Positions 17,860 through 26,599 of a stretch of 64,000 nucleotides of DNA are shown one piece after another. Origin of the DNA: Spiribacter halobius (GTDB lineage Bacteria; Pseudomonadota; Gammaproteobacteria; Nitrococcales; Nitrococcaceae); assembly GCF_020883455.1 (NCBI RefSeq), contig NZ_CP086615.1:1426001-1490000 (forward strand), written 5' to 3'. The position numbers and the translations under genes were made by a program. Every line of letters starts with the position of its first letter. The first letter of the stretch is position 1. Below the pieces are notes generated by a model. That model saw only the letters and a program-made list of their open reading frames with translations, made no database searches and was not told where the DNA came from.

Positions 17860-18825
17860 ATGCGCGTTTTCGCCAACCCCGTCGGACCCGGATCGCTCTG
17901 GTTCGACAACCTCGCCACCGCCGATGGCACGCCCGTGGCCTATGATCCGCAGGCGCGGGAATTCCTGCCCATGCCGCCGTTCTGCGCCAATCGGGAGGTG
18001 ATCGGCTGCAACTGGATCGCCCCGGAGCACGGGGCGTTCTGCCGCTCCTGCGCCATGACCGCGCTGGCGCCCGATCCCTCGGTCCCGAACGCCATGCCCA
18101 ACTGGGCGCAGACTGAGGCGGCCAAGCGCTGGACCCTGGACAACCTGGGGCGCTGGCACTGGTTCCGCCCGGAGGATCCGGGCACGCGGCCGGTATTCCA
18201 CATGCTCGCCGAAGGCCCGACGCCGGTGCTCATGGGCCATGTCGGGGGGGTGGTCACGATCAGCGTGGCGGAGGCCGATCCGGTGCTGCGCGCCACCCGC
18301 CGCCAGGCCCTGGACGAGCCCTATCGCACGATGGTGGGCCACATGCGCCACGAGATCTCGCACATGCTCTGGTGGCGGTTGAGCCTGCGCGAGGATTTTC
18401 TCGATGCGTTCCGTGCCGTGTTCGGGGACGAGCGCGCCGACTACCAGGCGGCGTTGCAGCAACACTACTACAACGGTCCACCGCCGGACTGGCCCCAGCG
18501 CTTCCTGACCACCTACGCCTCGGCGCATCCACACGAGGACTGGGCCGAGACCGCCGCGCACCTGCTGCACCTCACCGATATTGCGGACAGCTTCGTGGCT
18601 ACGGGGATGTCCTCTCCGCAGCTACCTGGTCCGGGGTGGGACCCCTATGCGGAGCCGGATGCCGAGCGTCTGATCCACGCCGCGGCCTCAATCGCGGTGG
18701 GCGTGAATAACGTCAACCGCGCCATGGGCCTCTCGGACCTGTACCCGTTTGTGCTTTCCGACGCGGCGAGGCGCAAGCTCGCCTTTGTCCACGACTGGCT
18801 GCGCCGGGGCGCCCAGGGGCGCTGA
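17860..18825 (+). CDS. Putative zinc-binding metallopeptidase (Peptidase_Mx type) with a reduced zinc ribbon
   Basis: A 321-residue protein of the family that pairs an N-terminal zinc ribbon with a gluzincin-like domain. The metal site HEISH sits in MRHEISHMLWWRL, and the conserved YASAHPHEDWAETAAHLLHL lies further on. In most relatives the N-terminus begins with two CxxC pairs; here that part reads RVFANPVGPGSLWFD without cysteines, while the later CNWIAP and CRSC cysteines remain. The ribbon is therefore probably degenerate or binds zinc differently. The ATG at 17860 is the first one consistent with the family. The function of the family is unknown. Confidence 0.85.
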   Translation: MRVFANPVGPGSLWFDNLATADGTPVAYDPQAREFLPMPPFCANREVIGCNWIAPEHGAFCRSCAMTALAPDPSVPNAMPNWAQTEAAKRWTLDNLGRWHWFRPEDPGTRPVFHMLAEGPTPVLMGHVGGVVTISVAEADPVLRATRRQALDEPYRTMVGHMRHEISHMLWWRLSLREDFLDAFRAVFGDERADYQAALQQHYYNGPPPDWPQRFLTTYASAHPHEDWAETAAHLLHLTDIADSFVATGMSSPQLPGPGWDPYAEPDAERLIHAAASIAVGVNNVNRAMGLSDLYPFVLSDAARRKLAFVHDWLRRGAQGR

Positions 18826-18844
18826 GGCCGGAGCGGGGGTCGGC

Positions 18845-19195
18845 TCAGTCCGCCGGCTCGTGCTCGCGGTAGGCGCGCAGGCCGCCGGCGATGTTGACCA
18901 CGTTGCGGTAGCCGAGCCGCTGCAGGGCGTCGGCGGCCAGCGCACCGCGATGGCCCCCGGCGCAGTGACAGACGATAGGCTGATCCGGGTCGGGCGCGAC
19001 TTCGCCGATGCGCATCTCCAGCGTGCCCCGGCTGATGTTGACGGCACCCTCGATGGCGCCCTGGGCGTGTTCCTCGCGGTCGCGGACGTCCAGCAGCAGT
19101 GCGCCCTGCTGCAGCAGCTCGCGCGCGGTGGCCGGGTCGACCTCACGGATGTTCGGGCGTACCTCGTCGGCCAGGTCCTTGATGGTTCGGGTCAT
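18845..19195 (-). CDS. Rhodanese-like domain protein
   Basis: A single-domain, 116-residue rhodanese. The fold markers LLLDVRDREEHAQGAIEGAVN and the C-terminal LGYRNVVNIAGGLRAY are clear. The active-site loop is CHCAGGHR, with the catalytic cysteine at its start position, so it is likely an active sulfurtransferase or a thiol/persulfide carrier. It lies downstream of the ybiI gene on the same strand (56 bp apart), possibly co-transcribed. Confidence 0.92.
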   Translation of the reverse strand: MTRTIKDLADEVRPNIREVDPATARELLQQGALLLDVRDREEHAQGAIEGAVNISRGTLEMRIGEVAPDPDQPIVCHCAGGHRGALAADALQRLGYRNVVNIAGGLRAYREHEPAD

Positions 19196-19251
19196 GTCTG
19201 TGTCCTCGGGTAGGTGGGGTATGGGCTAGCTTGTCTCGTGATACTCCACAG

Positions 19252-19524
19252 CTAGCGCAACTGACTGTCCTTGCTGCCCCGGCGGTTGTAGCCCGGCGCC
19301 GGGGTCGTGTTGCGGTCGGCGACTTCCTGGCAGGCGACACAGAGGCGTACGCCAGGCACGGCGCGCCGCCGGGCCTCGGGGATGCGGGCCTCACAGTCCT
19401 CGCAGTGGGTCAGGCTTACCCCGCGGGGCAGGGCGCTACGTGCGCGCGCCACCGCGTCCTGTACCGTGCTGTCGATCTGATCCTGGACGGCGTCCTCGTC
19501 AGCCCAGCCCTTGGCCATGGCCAC
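19252..19524 (-). CDS. ybiI: DksA/TraR-family zinc finger protein YbiI
   Basis: A 90-residue protein with a four-cysteine zinc finger (CEDC and CVAC separated by a helix containing IPEARRRAVPGVRLC). The C-terminus GYNRRGSKDSQLR and the N-terminus GWADEDAVQDQID match E. coli YbiI closely. The protein is a short DksA/TraR-like factor lacking the coiled-coil tip region of DksA; its role is not established. It begins 42 bp after the stop of the alcohol dehydrogenase gene upstream on the same strand. Confidence 0.92.
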   Translation of the reverse strand: MAMAKGWADEDAVQDQIDSTVQDAVARARSALPRGVSLTHCEDCEARIPEARRRAVPGVRLCVACQEVADRNTTPAPGYNRRGSKDSQLR

Positions 19525-19566
19525 CTCCCGGGGACAGCGGGGCGCTCCACCCCGCCGTCGGCCTGA

Positions 19567-20625
19567 TTACTGCGTGTCCTTAAGCGTAGCCATGTCGATG
19601 ACGAAGCGGTACTTCACCTCGCCGCGCTTCACCCGCTCGTAGGCCTCGTTGATGTTGCGGATGTCGAGCATCTCGATGTCACAGGCGATGTCGTGCGTGG
19701 CGCAGAAGTCGAGCACCTCCTGGGTCTCCGGCATGCCGCCGATGAGCGAGCCGGCGAGCACACGGCGGCCGAACAGCAGATTGCCGGCATGCACTGGCGG
19801 CTCCACCGGCTCCACCAGGCCCACCAGGATATGGGTGCCGTCGTAGCGCAGCAGCTCCAGGTAGGGGTTGAGATCGTGCTGCACCGGCACCGTGTCGAGC
19901 ATGTAGTCGAAGCTGCCGGCGGCCGCCCGCATCTGCGCCGCGTCGGTGGACACGATCACGTGATGGGCGCCCTGGCGCTGGGCTTCGCCGACCTTGCTCT
20001 CGGAGCGGGTGAACACCGTCACCTCGGCGCCCAGCGCGCGGGCGAACTTGATCCCCATGTGGCCGAGGCCGCCCATGCCGATCACGCCCACCTTGTGGCC
20101 CGGCTTGACCCCGTAGTGGCGCAGTGGCGAGTAGGTGGTGATGCCGGCGCAGAGCAGCGGCGCCGCGGCGGCCGGATCCAGCGTCTCCGGCACGCGCACG
20201 ACGAAGTGCTCGTTGACCATGATGCTGTCCGAGTAGCCCCCGTAGGTGATGCCGCCGTCCCGCCGGTCCTGGCCGTTGTAGGTGAGCACCGGGCCCTCCA
20301 GGCAGTACTGCTCGAGGCCGCGGCTGCAGGGCTCGCACTCCCGGCAGGAATCCACCATGCAGCCCACTCCCACGGTGTCGCCGGGGCGGAAGCCGGTGAC
20401 CTCGCTGCCCACGGCCGTGACGCGGCCGATGATCTCGTGTCCCGGCACCACCGGGTACTGGGTCATGCCCCAGTCGTCCTGCACGAAGTGGATGTCCGTG
20501 TGGCAGACGCCGCAGTAGTCGATGGCGATGGCGACATCGTCCGGGCGCAGCTCCCGGCGCTCGAAGCGGAACGGCGCCAGGCCGGACTGCGGGGAATGCG
20601 CGGCGTAGCCGTTGGCTTGCGGCAT
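19567..20625 (-). CDS. Zinc-dependent NAD(P) alcohol dehydrogenase (YahK/CAD-like)
   Basis: A 352-residue medium-chain zinc alcohol dehydrogenase. Catalytic zinc ligands lie in CGVCHTDIHF and PGHEIIG, and the four structural zinc cysteines in CRECEPCSRGLEQYC. The nucleotide-binding motif is GMGGLGHMGIKFA, and LCAGITTYSPL is typical of the YahK/cinnamyl-alcohol-dehydrogenase group, which reduces aldehydes with NADPH. The ATG at 20625 is chosen because relatives begin at this point; the open frame extends 19 codons upstream without conserved sequence. Confidence 0.93.
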   Translation of the reverse strand: MPQANGYAAHSPQSGLAPFRFERRELRPDDVAIAIDYCGVCHTDIHFVQDDWGMTQYPVVPGHEIIGRVTAVGSEVTGFRPGDTVGVGCMVDSCRECEPCSRGLEQYCLEGPVLTYNGQDRRDGGITYGGYSDSIMVNEHFVVRVPETLDPAAAAPLLCAGITTYSPLRHYGVKPGHKVGVIGMGGLGHMGIKFARALGAEVTVFTRSESKVGEAQRQGAHHVIVSTDAAQMRAAAGSFDYMLDTVPVQHDLNPYLELLRYDGTHILVGLVEPVEPPVHAGNLLFGRRVLAGSLIGGMPETQEVLDFCATHDIACDIEMLDIRNINEAYERVKRGEVKYRFVIDMATLKDTQ

Positions 20626-20701
20626 ATCGGGAATCTCCTGATGGTGAATGAGGATGGGCGGAGCGCTTGGCCCCGCCAGCACCCGACCGGCAGGGCCCCG
20701 G

Positions 20702-21475
20702 TCAGGTTCCGCGGCCGCTGGACGCGGGCGTGCCCTGCAGCCGTGAGTGCAGATCGAGGGCGTTGGTCAGGCCGGCGTCCGTGGCGGTGTTGTTGAACAC
20801 GCACCAGGTCTCGATCTCGCCGGACTGCGCCTGAAGCCGTGCTGCGAGGCGGGCCAGATCCGCCTCGCCGTAGGCCGAGTAAAAGCGTCGGGGCCGGCCG
20901 TGCAGGCGGAAATACACCAGGCCCGGCCAGCCGCCGGGCTCGTCGGCGCCTTCGGTTACCGGCGGGTCGGCGGCTACCCGGGCGACCCGATGTTGCGCCA
21001 GGAGCTGGTCGGCGGCGCCATCGAACCAGCTGGCGTGGCGCGGCTCGCAGGCCACGGGCCCGGCGTGCCGCTCACGAAGCGCAGCCAGAAACCCGTCCAC
21101 CGCTGCCGCCTCGAAGCGCAACGAAGGCGGCAGCTGCAGCAGCAACGGGCCGAGCCGCTTGCCGAGGCCGGCGATCGCGGCGAGGAACTCGTCCAGGCCG
21201 TCGATACCCCGCAGGCGCTGGTGGTGGGTCAATGCCCGCGGCATCTTCACCGCGAAGCGGAAGCCGGGGCCGGTCTCGCCCGCCCACTTGGCGTACAGCG
21301 CGCGGCGCTGCGGGCGATAGAAGCTGGCGTTGATCTCCGTGCCCGGCAGGTGCCGGGCATAGCGCGCCAGGTGCGTCCCTGGCCCCGGCAGCTGCGGCTG
21401 CAATGCCGGGGGCAGGCGCCAGCCGGCCGTGGCCACGCGGACGCCTACGGCACCGTTACGTTCTTCAGCGGCCAT
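20702..21475 (-). CDS. yecE: DUF72 family protein (YecE-like)
   Basis: A 257-residue TIM-barrel-like protein of the DUF72 family. The signatures PGTEINASFYRPQ, FRFAVKMPRALTH, LGPLLLQLPPSLRF, YFRLHGRPRRFYSAY and the terminal VFNNTATDAGLTNA are all present. The biochemical role is unknown. It follows the YkgJ-type gene by 48 bp and probably belongs to the selO-ygjV-ykgJ transcription unit. Confidence 0.9.
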   Translation of the reverse strand: MAAEERNGAVGVRVATAGWRLPPALQPQLPGPGTHLARYARHLPGTEINASFYRPQRRALYAKWAGETGPGFRFAVKMPRALTHHQRLRGIDGLDEFLAAIAGLGKRLGPLLLQLPPSLRFEAAAVDGFLAALRERHAGPVACEPRHASWFDGAADQLLAQHRVARVAADPPVTEGADEPGGWPGLVYFRLHGRPRRFYSAYGEADLARLAARLQAQSGEIETWCVFNNTATDAGLTNALDLHSRLQGTPASSGRGT

Positions 21476-21523
21476 ACCGTGTCAGTCTGGGCCAGGGGTG
21501 GGCCCTCTGGCCAATGGTGCTGC

Positions 21524-21796
21524 CTACGGCGTGCGCGTGGCGGCCTCCAGTGCCCGCAGCCGGCGGACGGCGTCGCGGCGGCTGTCGCCGCACATCCCGG
21601 GCTCCGGCCTCAGCGCGTCACACACGGCCGGTCTTCGCGGATCGCCGAACAGGGCGCAGAGGCCGTCCGCGGTCAGCTGGACGCAGGGAACGCCCGCGGG
21701 TTTGCCACCGGGCATGCCCGGGATCGGTGAGCTGATCGAGGGCACGACGCAACAGGCGCCGCACCCCGCGCGGCAGCTCATGCCTGCCGGCGTCAT
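21524..21796 (-). CDS. YkgJ-type cysteine cluster protein
   Basis: A 90-residue protein with the CxxxCxxCC metal-binding pattern (CRAGCGACC) near the N-terminus and further cysteines at CVQL, CALF, CDAL and MCGD. This is the CxxCxxCC/YkgJ family, presumed to bind zinc or an Fe-S cluster. Its ATG overlaps the end of the ygjV-like gene by 4 bp. A second in-frame ATG at 21781 would remove five residues and is equally possible. Confidence 0.85.
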   Translation of the reverse strand: MTPAGMSCRAGCGACCVVPSISSPIPGMPGGKPAGVPCVQLTADGLCALFGDPRRPAVCDALRPEPGMCGDSRRDAVRRLRALEAATRTP

Positions 21797-22338
21797 GACC
21801 GTGCCTCCCGGAGGGCCCCCGCAGGTGCTGCCTCGCGCTCCCGCGCGAGACGCAGCATGGTGACCAGGTTGGTGGCGAGCACCAGCAACTCCGCCAGCGT
21901 TCCGCCGATGGAGCCGATCAGGATATTGTTCAGCGTCCAGGCGAGCGCCGCGGCGGCCAGCAGCAGCCGCATGGGGATGCCGCGCAGCAGGAACATGCCG
22001 ATGGTGCCCAGCACGGCCGCGGTCAGGGGCAGCAGATCCAGCGGGCTCTGCCAGGTGAGGGCAGCCGCAGCGGCGCTTGCCATGAGCAGGGCGGCCATCA
22101 CGGCCACGCTCCCCTTGTATCGTCGTGCCAGGCAGATGCGCAGCACGATAAGGGCTGTCAGCGCCGCCGCCGTTGTGCTGCCGAAGCACAGGAAGTGCAG
22201 CGCGAAGGCGACGTTGGCGGAGATCAGCAGCACCATCAGGCGGTCGTCGCGGCGGCTCGCGAACGCCGCGACGCAGAGCGTCAGGGCCGTGAGGCCGAGC
22301 AGCTGCCCGGCGAGCCAGCTGAGCGTCATGGACTCCAT
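21793..22338 (-). CDS. Inner membrane protein of the YgjV family
   Basis: A 181-residue protein with about six hydrophobic helices and a short basic tail. The pattern LISANVAFALHFLCFGSTTAA followed by a late LAWTLNNILIGSIGGTLAELL is characteristic of the YgjV family of inner membrane proteins of unknown function. Its ATG lies immediately after the selO stop codon (TGAATG), so the two are translationally coupled. Confidence 0.86.
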   Translation of the reverse strand: MESMTLSWLAGQLLGLTALTLCVAAFASRRDDRLMVLLISANVAFALHFLCFGSTTAAALTALIVLRICLARRYKGSVAVMAALLMASAAAAALTWQSPLDLLPLTAAVLGTIGMFLLRGIPMRLLLAAAALAWTLNNILIGSIGGTLAELLVLATNLVTMLRLAREREAAPAGALREARS

Positions 22339-23850
22339 TCAGGTCCCGCAGAAGGTCACGTTGACGGCTTCGCCCGGAGCGGGTGGCTCCGCCCAGCGCG
22401 GGGTGTCCGGGGTGTCCTCGAAGGGGTGCGTGACCGCCGCCAGCAGACTGTCCAGTGGCGCGAGGTCGCGCTCTTCCTGGGCCGCCCGTATCACCTGCTC
22501 AACGTGATGGTTACGCGGGACGACGGCGGGGTTGCTGGCCCGCATGGCCCGTCGGCGTTCCTGTTCGGGGCGATATTCGACCGCCAGGCGCTCGCGGTAG
22601 CGCTCGAGCCACGCGTCCAGCCCGGAGGGATCCTCGAACGGCGCCCGCAGGGCGGCATCGCCGTCGCCAGGGCGGGCACCGAGGGCCGAGAGTCGCCGGA
22701 ACGTGAGGGTGAAGTCGGCGCCGGCGCGGGCCATCTCCCCGAGCAGGGCGTGGGCGAGATCGACATCGCCGTCCCGCTCGGTCTCCAGCCCCAGTTTGGC
22801 CCGCAGCATCCGGTGATAGGCCTGCTCGAAGGCCGCGGGATAGCGATCCAGCGCGGCGTTCGCGCGCTCCACGGCTGCCTCTTCGTCACCGGCCAGCAGT
22901 GGCAGCAGGCACTCGGCGAACTGCGCGAGATTCCAGTGCCCGATGCGTGGCTGCTGGTTGTAGGCGTAGCGGCCGCCGATGTCCACGGAGCTGAACACGC
23001 GATCCGGGTGGAAGTCATCCATGAAGGCGCAGGGGCCGTAGTCCAGGGTCTCGCCGGAGAGGGTGGTGTTGTCGGTGTTCATGACGCCGTGGATGAAGCC
23101 CACCCCCATCCAGGCCGCAATCAGCGCGGCCGTGCGCTCGACGACCCGCTCCAGCAGGGCCGCGTAGGGGGCCGGTGCCTCGGTCAGATCCGGATAGTGG
23201 CGCCGAATGGCGTAGTCGGCGAGGGCCTGCAGGGCGTCGCCGTCGCCGCGGCGGTAGAAGTACTCGAAGGTGCCGACGCGCAGGTGGCTCGCCGCCACGC
23301 GGGTGAGCACCGCCCCCGGCTCGGGCCCCCACTGGCGCAGCACCGTCTCGCCGGTGGTCACCACGGCGAGGGCCCGGGTGGTGGGGATGCCGAGGGCGTG
23401 CGTGGCCTCGCTCACGACATACTCCCGGATCACCGGACCCAGCGCCGCGCGGCCGTCGCCCATGCGGGAGAAGGGCGTCGGCCCGGAGCCCTTGAGCTGA
23501 ATATCCCGCGAGCGGCCGTCGAGACCGCGCAGCTCGCCGAGGAGGATGGCGCGCCCGTCGCCCAGGCTCGGCACCCAGTTGCCGAACTGATGGCCCGCGT
23601 AGGCCAGGGCGATGGGCTGGGACCGCGGCGGCAGCGCGTTGCCGGCGAGCAGCGCGACGCCCTCCGGTGCCGAGAGCGCCTCGGCGTCGAGCCCGAGCCC
23701 GGCCGCCAGGGGCTGGTTGAGGCGCAGCAGTGACGGCGCCGCGACCGGTGTCGGCGCGAGCCTCGCATAGCACTGTTCCGGCAGTGCGAGGTAGCTGCTC
23801 GGCTCGAGCGGGAGCGCGGGCTGTGCGGCGGTCGCGGTGGCCATACCCAT
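22339..23850 (-). CDS. selO: Protein adenylyltransferase SelO (YdiU family)
   Basis: A 503-residue pseudokinase-fold enzyme that transfers AMP from ATP to protein Ser/Thr/Tyr residues and takes part in redox stress responses. Family motifs LAYAGHQFGNWVPSLGDGRA, LKGSGPTPFSRMGDGRA and HGVMNTDN are intact. The C-terminus is TFCGT: a cysteine near the end corresponds to the selenocysteine region of the animal proteins. Two nearby ATGs (23850, 23844) could start translation. The gene heads a run of tightly linked genes (ygjV, ykgJ-type, yecE). Confidence 0.93.
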   Translation of the reverse strand: MGMATATAAQPALPLEPSSYLALPEQCYARLAPTPVAAPSLLRLNQPLAAGLGLDAEALSAPEGVALLAGNALPPRSQPIALAYAGHQFGNWVPSLGDGRAILLGELRGLDGRSRDIQLKGSGPTPFSRMGDGRAALGPVIREYVVSEATHALGIPTTRALAVVTTGETVLRQWGPEPGAVLTRVAASHLRVGTFEYFYRRGDGDALQALADYAIRRHYPDLTEAPAPYAALLERVVERTAALIAAWMGVGFIHGVMNTDNTTLSGETLDYGPCAFMDDFHPDRVFSSVDIGGRYAYNQQPRIGHWNLAQFAECLLPLLAGDEEAAVERANAALDRYPAAFEQAYHRMLRAKLGLETERDGDVDLAHALLGEMARAGADFTLTFRRLSALGARPGDGDAALRAPFEDPSGLDAWLERYRERLAVEYRPEQERRRAMRASNPAVVPRNHHVEQVIRAAQEERDLAPLDSLLAAVTHPFEDTPDTPRWAEPPAPGEAVNVTFCGT

Positions 23851-24017
23851 CGGATCCTGAAATCGGTCGGAATGTGTGGACAGGCGCCGGCGCAACGAGT
23901 TCGGGGCCCGGCGGATGCCGGCGCTTCTGACCGCGTTTGTGGCTCGGGCCGTCTGCAGGCGGTGCCACCGCCGGTGACGGGTGGAGCGAGCACTCCAGCC
24001 AACCGGGAACCAACGGA

Positions 24018-24033
24018 TGTGAACTGTGTCACA
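24018..24033. promoter_or_regulatory. CRP/Vfr-type binding site before the GGDEF gene
   Basis: TGTGAACTGTGTCACA is a perfect match to the CRP consensus TGTGA-N6-TCACA. It lies 120 bp upstream of the diguanylate cyclase ATG and 168 bp upstream of the divergent selO start. The rest of the 302-bp intergenic region (23851-24152) shows only a 10-bp palindrome AACGTACGTT at 24105-24114 and no clear -35/-10 pair. Confidence 0.6.
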
Positions 24034-24152
24034 CCAGAGGGTCGCATCGGTCGCGGCCTGGCGCGTGCAGTCAAGTGACCGTCGGGCCGACCGATAGGGA
24101 TGTCAACGTACGTTTTTCACCTGCAGGCAGACAGGGCCCGCCGAGGTAGCGC

Positions 24153-25463
24153 ATGGCCGTTGAATCCGGTTCCCTCCCGCCGCAGCCGGACCCGCGGGAG
24201 CTCATTGCCGAGGCCGTTGAAGCGTCCTATAACGCGGTGGTCATCACCACCGCGGAGCTCACCGCGCCTGGCCCGCGCATCGTCTATGTTAACGCGGCGT
24301 TCCAGCGCATGTCCGGCTACGCCCCCGAGGAAGTCATCGGGCGCAGCCCGCGGCTGCTGCAGGGCCCGGCGTCGGACACCGCCGAGCTTATGCGCCTGCG
24401 CGCCTGCCTGGAGGCGGGCCATCGCTTCGAGGGCCGGATCGTCAACTACCGGCGCGATGGCAGGCCCTACCACGTCGAGTGGTCGGTGGCGCCGATCCGC
24501 GATGCGGCTGGGCGCACCACCCATTTCATCTCGCTGCAGCGCGATGTCACCCGGCGGGTGGCGGCCGAGACCGAACGCGGGCTGCTGCTGGCGGCGCTGG
24601 ACGAGATCCCCGACGAGGTCCTGATTACCGACGTCGAAGGCGTCGTGATCTACGCCAACCGCAGCTACCGTGGGCGCACCGGGCTGGCGCCGGATGCGGT
24701 ACGCGGCAGTCTGGCGACGCCGCTGGACCCGAACCGCCACGACGGCGTCGAGGCGCTATGGCGTCGCCTGCAGGCCGGGGAGGGCGTGGCGCACATCTTC
24801 ACCGAGCTGGATGCCCAGGGGCGGCCCCGCCATATCGAGCAGTCCATGGCCCCGGTCCGCGACGAGGCCGGGTGCATCCGGCAGTACGTGCTAACCGGGC
24901 GAGACATCACCGACCGCGTCGAGGCGGAGCGCGAGCTGAAGCGCCTCGCCACCACCGACGCCCTTACCGGCCTCAACAACCGGCTGCGTTTCGAGGCCCT
25001 GGTGGAGCGTGAGCTCAACCGCATGACGCGCCACGGCGGGCGGTTCTGCCTGGTGCTGTTCGACCTGGACGGTTTCAAGTCGGTCAACGATCGCCACGGC
25101 CACGAGGCGGGAGATGCGGTGCTGGTGGAGCTGACGCGCCTCGTGGCCGGGCACGTCCGCGCCGAGGACACCCTTGGCCGCTGGGGCGGCGAGGAATTTA
25201 CGCTGTTGCTGCCGGCGCTGGGCCTTGAGCAGGCCCGGCAGGCGGCCGATAAGCTACGAGGGCTGGTGGCGGCGCACGCGTTTCCGGGCGTTGATCGGAT
25301 TACGGCCAGCTTCGGCGTAACCGAGGCGGCGCCGGGGGACACGGTGCGCAGCCTGCTGCGGCGCGCCGATGCCGCGCTCTATCGTGCCAAGGACGCGCAC
25401 AAGAATCGGGTCGAGGTCGTCGCCGCGGGATCGGAGGCGACACTCAGCAACACGGCGGAGTAG
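24153..25463 (+). CDS. PAS-PAS-GGDEF diguanylate cyclase
   Basis: A 436-residue soluble enzyme predicted to make cyclic di-GMP from GTP. Two PAS domains (about residues 15-140 and 145-265) precede the GGDEF domain. PAS 1 resembles LOV domains (GYAPEEVIGRSPRLLQGP), but the flavin-binding cysteine is replaced by Pro, so LOV photochemistry is not expected. The GGDEF active site is intact as GGEEF (345-349), and the inhibitory I-site RAED (336-339) lies exactly five residues upstream, so product inhibition is likely. The gene is followed after 3 bp by an EAL gene, and a perfect CRP-type site lies upstream. Confidence 0.95.
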   Translation: MAVESGSLPPQPDPRELIAEAVEASYNAVVITTAELTAPGPRIVYVNAAFQRMSGYAPEEVIGRSPRLLQGPASDTAELMRLRACLEAGHRFEGRIVNYRRDGRPYHVEWSVAPIRDAAGRTTHFISLQRDVTRRVAAETERGLLLAALDEIPDEVLITDVEGVVIYANRSYRGRTGLAPDAVRGSLATPLDPNRHDGVEALWRRLQAGEGVAHIFTELDAQGRPRHIEQSMAPVRDEAGCIRQYVLTGRDITDRVEAERELKRLATTDALTGLNNRLRFEALVERELNRMTRHGGRFCLVLFDLDGFKSVNDRHGHEAGDAVLVELTRLVAGHVRAEDTLGRWGGEEFTLLLPALGLEQARQAADKLRGLVAAHAFPGVDRITASFGVTEAAPGDTVRSLLRRADAALYRAKDAHKNRVEVVAAGSEATLSNTAE

Positions 25464-25466
25464 CCG

Positions 25467-26573
25467 ATGGCATGTGAGGGTTGCGAGGTGATACCGCGGC
25501 TGGGTGAGACCGCCGCGCGACTCTATCTGGCGCCGAAGCTGGCGCACACGCGTGGCCGCGCCCTGCGGCAGCTGCGGGATGCCGGCTGGGAGGTGACTCG
25601 GCTCGAAGGCGGGGTGCTCTACGTCGATGTCCCGGAGGGCGGCATACCGGGGTTGCTGGAGAGCCTCGCCGGCATGCTGACCCGTCCCGAGCTCGGCAAC
25701 TGCCCGGCCGTGGTGCTGACGGCCGGCGCGCAGTTCGAGGTGCGCCACCTGGGCGGCATGGTCCCGCTGAGCGTGCTGGTGGCGCGGCAGGAGGACGGCT
25801 GGCTGGGCGAGCTCCTGGCCGAGGAGCGCCTGGAGATGCACTTCCAGCCGATCCTGCATGCGGATGACGGCGAACGCGTGTTCGCCTACGAGGCCCTCGC
25901 CCGGGGCATTGGTGCCGATGGCAGCCTGATCCGCCCGGACCGGCTGTTCGGGGCCGCGCGGGCCACCGAGCTGATGTTTCATCTGGATCGCGCGGCGCGG
26001 GTGGCCGCAATCCGCCAGGCGGCCGCCCACGGCATCACCGAGAATGTCTTCATCAACTTCAACCCGACCTCGGTGTACGACCCGGTCTTCTGCCTGAAGA
26101 CGACCTTCGACGAGGTCAATCGGCTGAACACGGATCCCGGTCGCTACGTGTTCGAGGTGGTGGAGACCGATGAGGTGGAGGATGCCGGCCACCTGGAGGC
26201 CATTCTCCGCGAGTACCGGCGGCAGGGTTTTCGCGTCGCGCTGGATGACCTGGGTGCGGGTTACGGCTCTCTCGACCTGCTGCAGAACATCCGGCCGGAC
26301 TTCGTCAAGCTGGATCGTGCCATGGTCGATGGGGTGGCCGCCGACGGCTACCGCGCCTCCATCACCGGTCGCCTGATCCAGATGGCGAAGGATCTGGAGG
26401 TGACGGTGATCGCGGAAGGGGTCGAGCGCGTCGAGGACTGGATCTGGCTGCGGGAGCGCGAGGTGGACCTGGTCCAGGGCTTCCATTTCGCGCGGCCGGC
26501 GCGCACGCCCCCACGCCCGGGCGCGGCCGGCTTCGGCGAAAGCCTGGGCGCGCAATCGTCGCGTCGCGGCTGA
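25467..26573 (+). CDS. EAL domain c-di-GMP phosphodiesterase
   Basis: A 368-residue protein. Residues 1-110 form an N-terminal region of unrecognised type beginning MACEGCEVIPRLG, with a CxxC-like pair. The EAL domain follows, with intact catalytic motifs: EAL as YEALAR (Glu142), NFNPTS, EVVET, ALDDLGAGYGSLDLL, KLDR, EGVE and QGFHF. It is predicted to hydrolyse cyclic di-GMP to pGpG. Placed 3 bp after the diguanylate cyclase gene, the pair forms a make-and-break module for the same second messenger. The N-terminal cysteines could bind metal or haem, which cannot be decided here. Confidence 0.93.
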   Translation: MACEGCEVIPRLGETAARLYLAPKLAHTRGRALRQLRDAGWEVTRLEGGVLYVDVPEGGIPGLLESLAGMLTRPELGNCPAVVLTAGAQFEVRHLGGMVPLSVLVARQEDGWLGELLAEERLEMHFQPILHADDGERVFAYEALARGIGADGSLIRPDRLFGAARATELMFHLDRAARVAAIRQAAAHGITENVFINFNPTSVYDPVFCLKTTFDEVNRLNTDPGRYVFEVVETDEVEDAGHLEAILREYRRQGFRVALDDLGAGYGSLDLLQNIRPDFVKLDRAMVDGVAADGYRASITGRLIQMAKDLEVTVIAEGVERVEDWIWLREREVDLVQGFHFARPARTPPRPGAAGFGESLGAQSSRRG

Positions 26574-26599
26574 GCGCCCATGCCCGGCGGCCGACGTCC

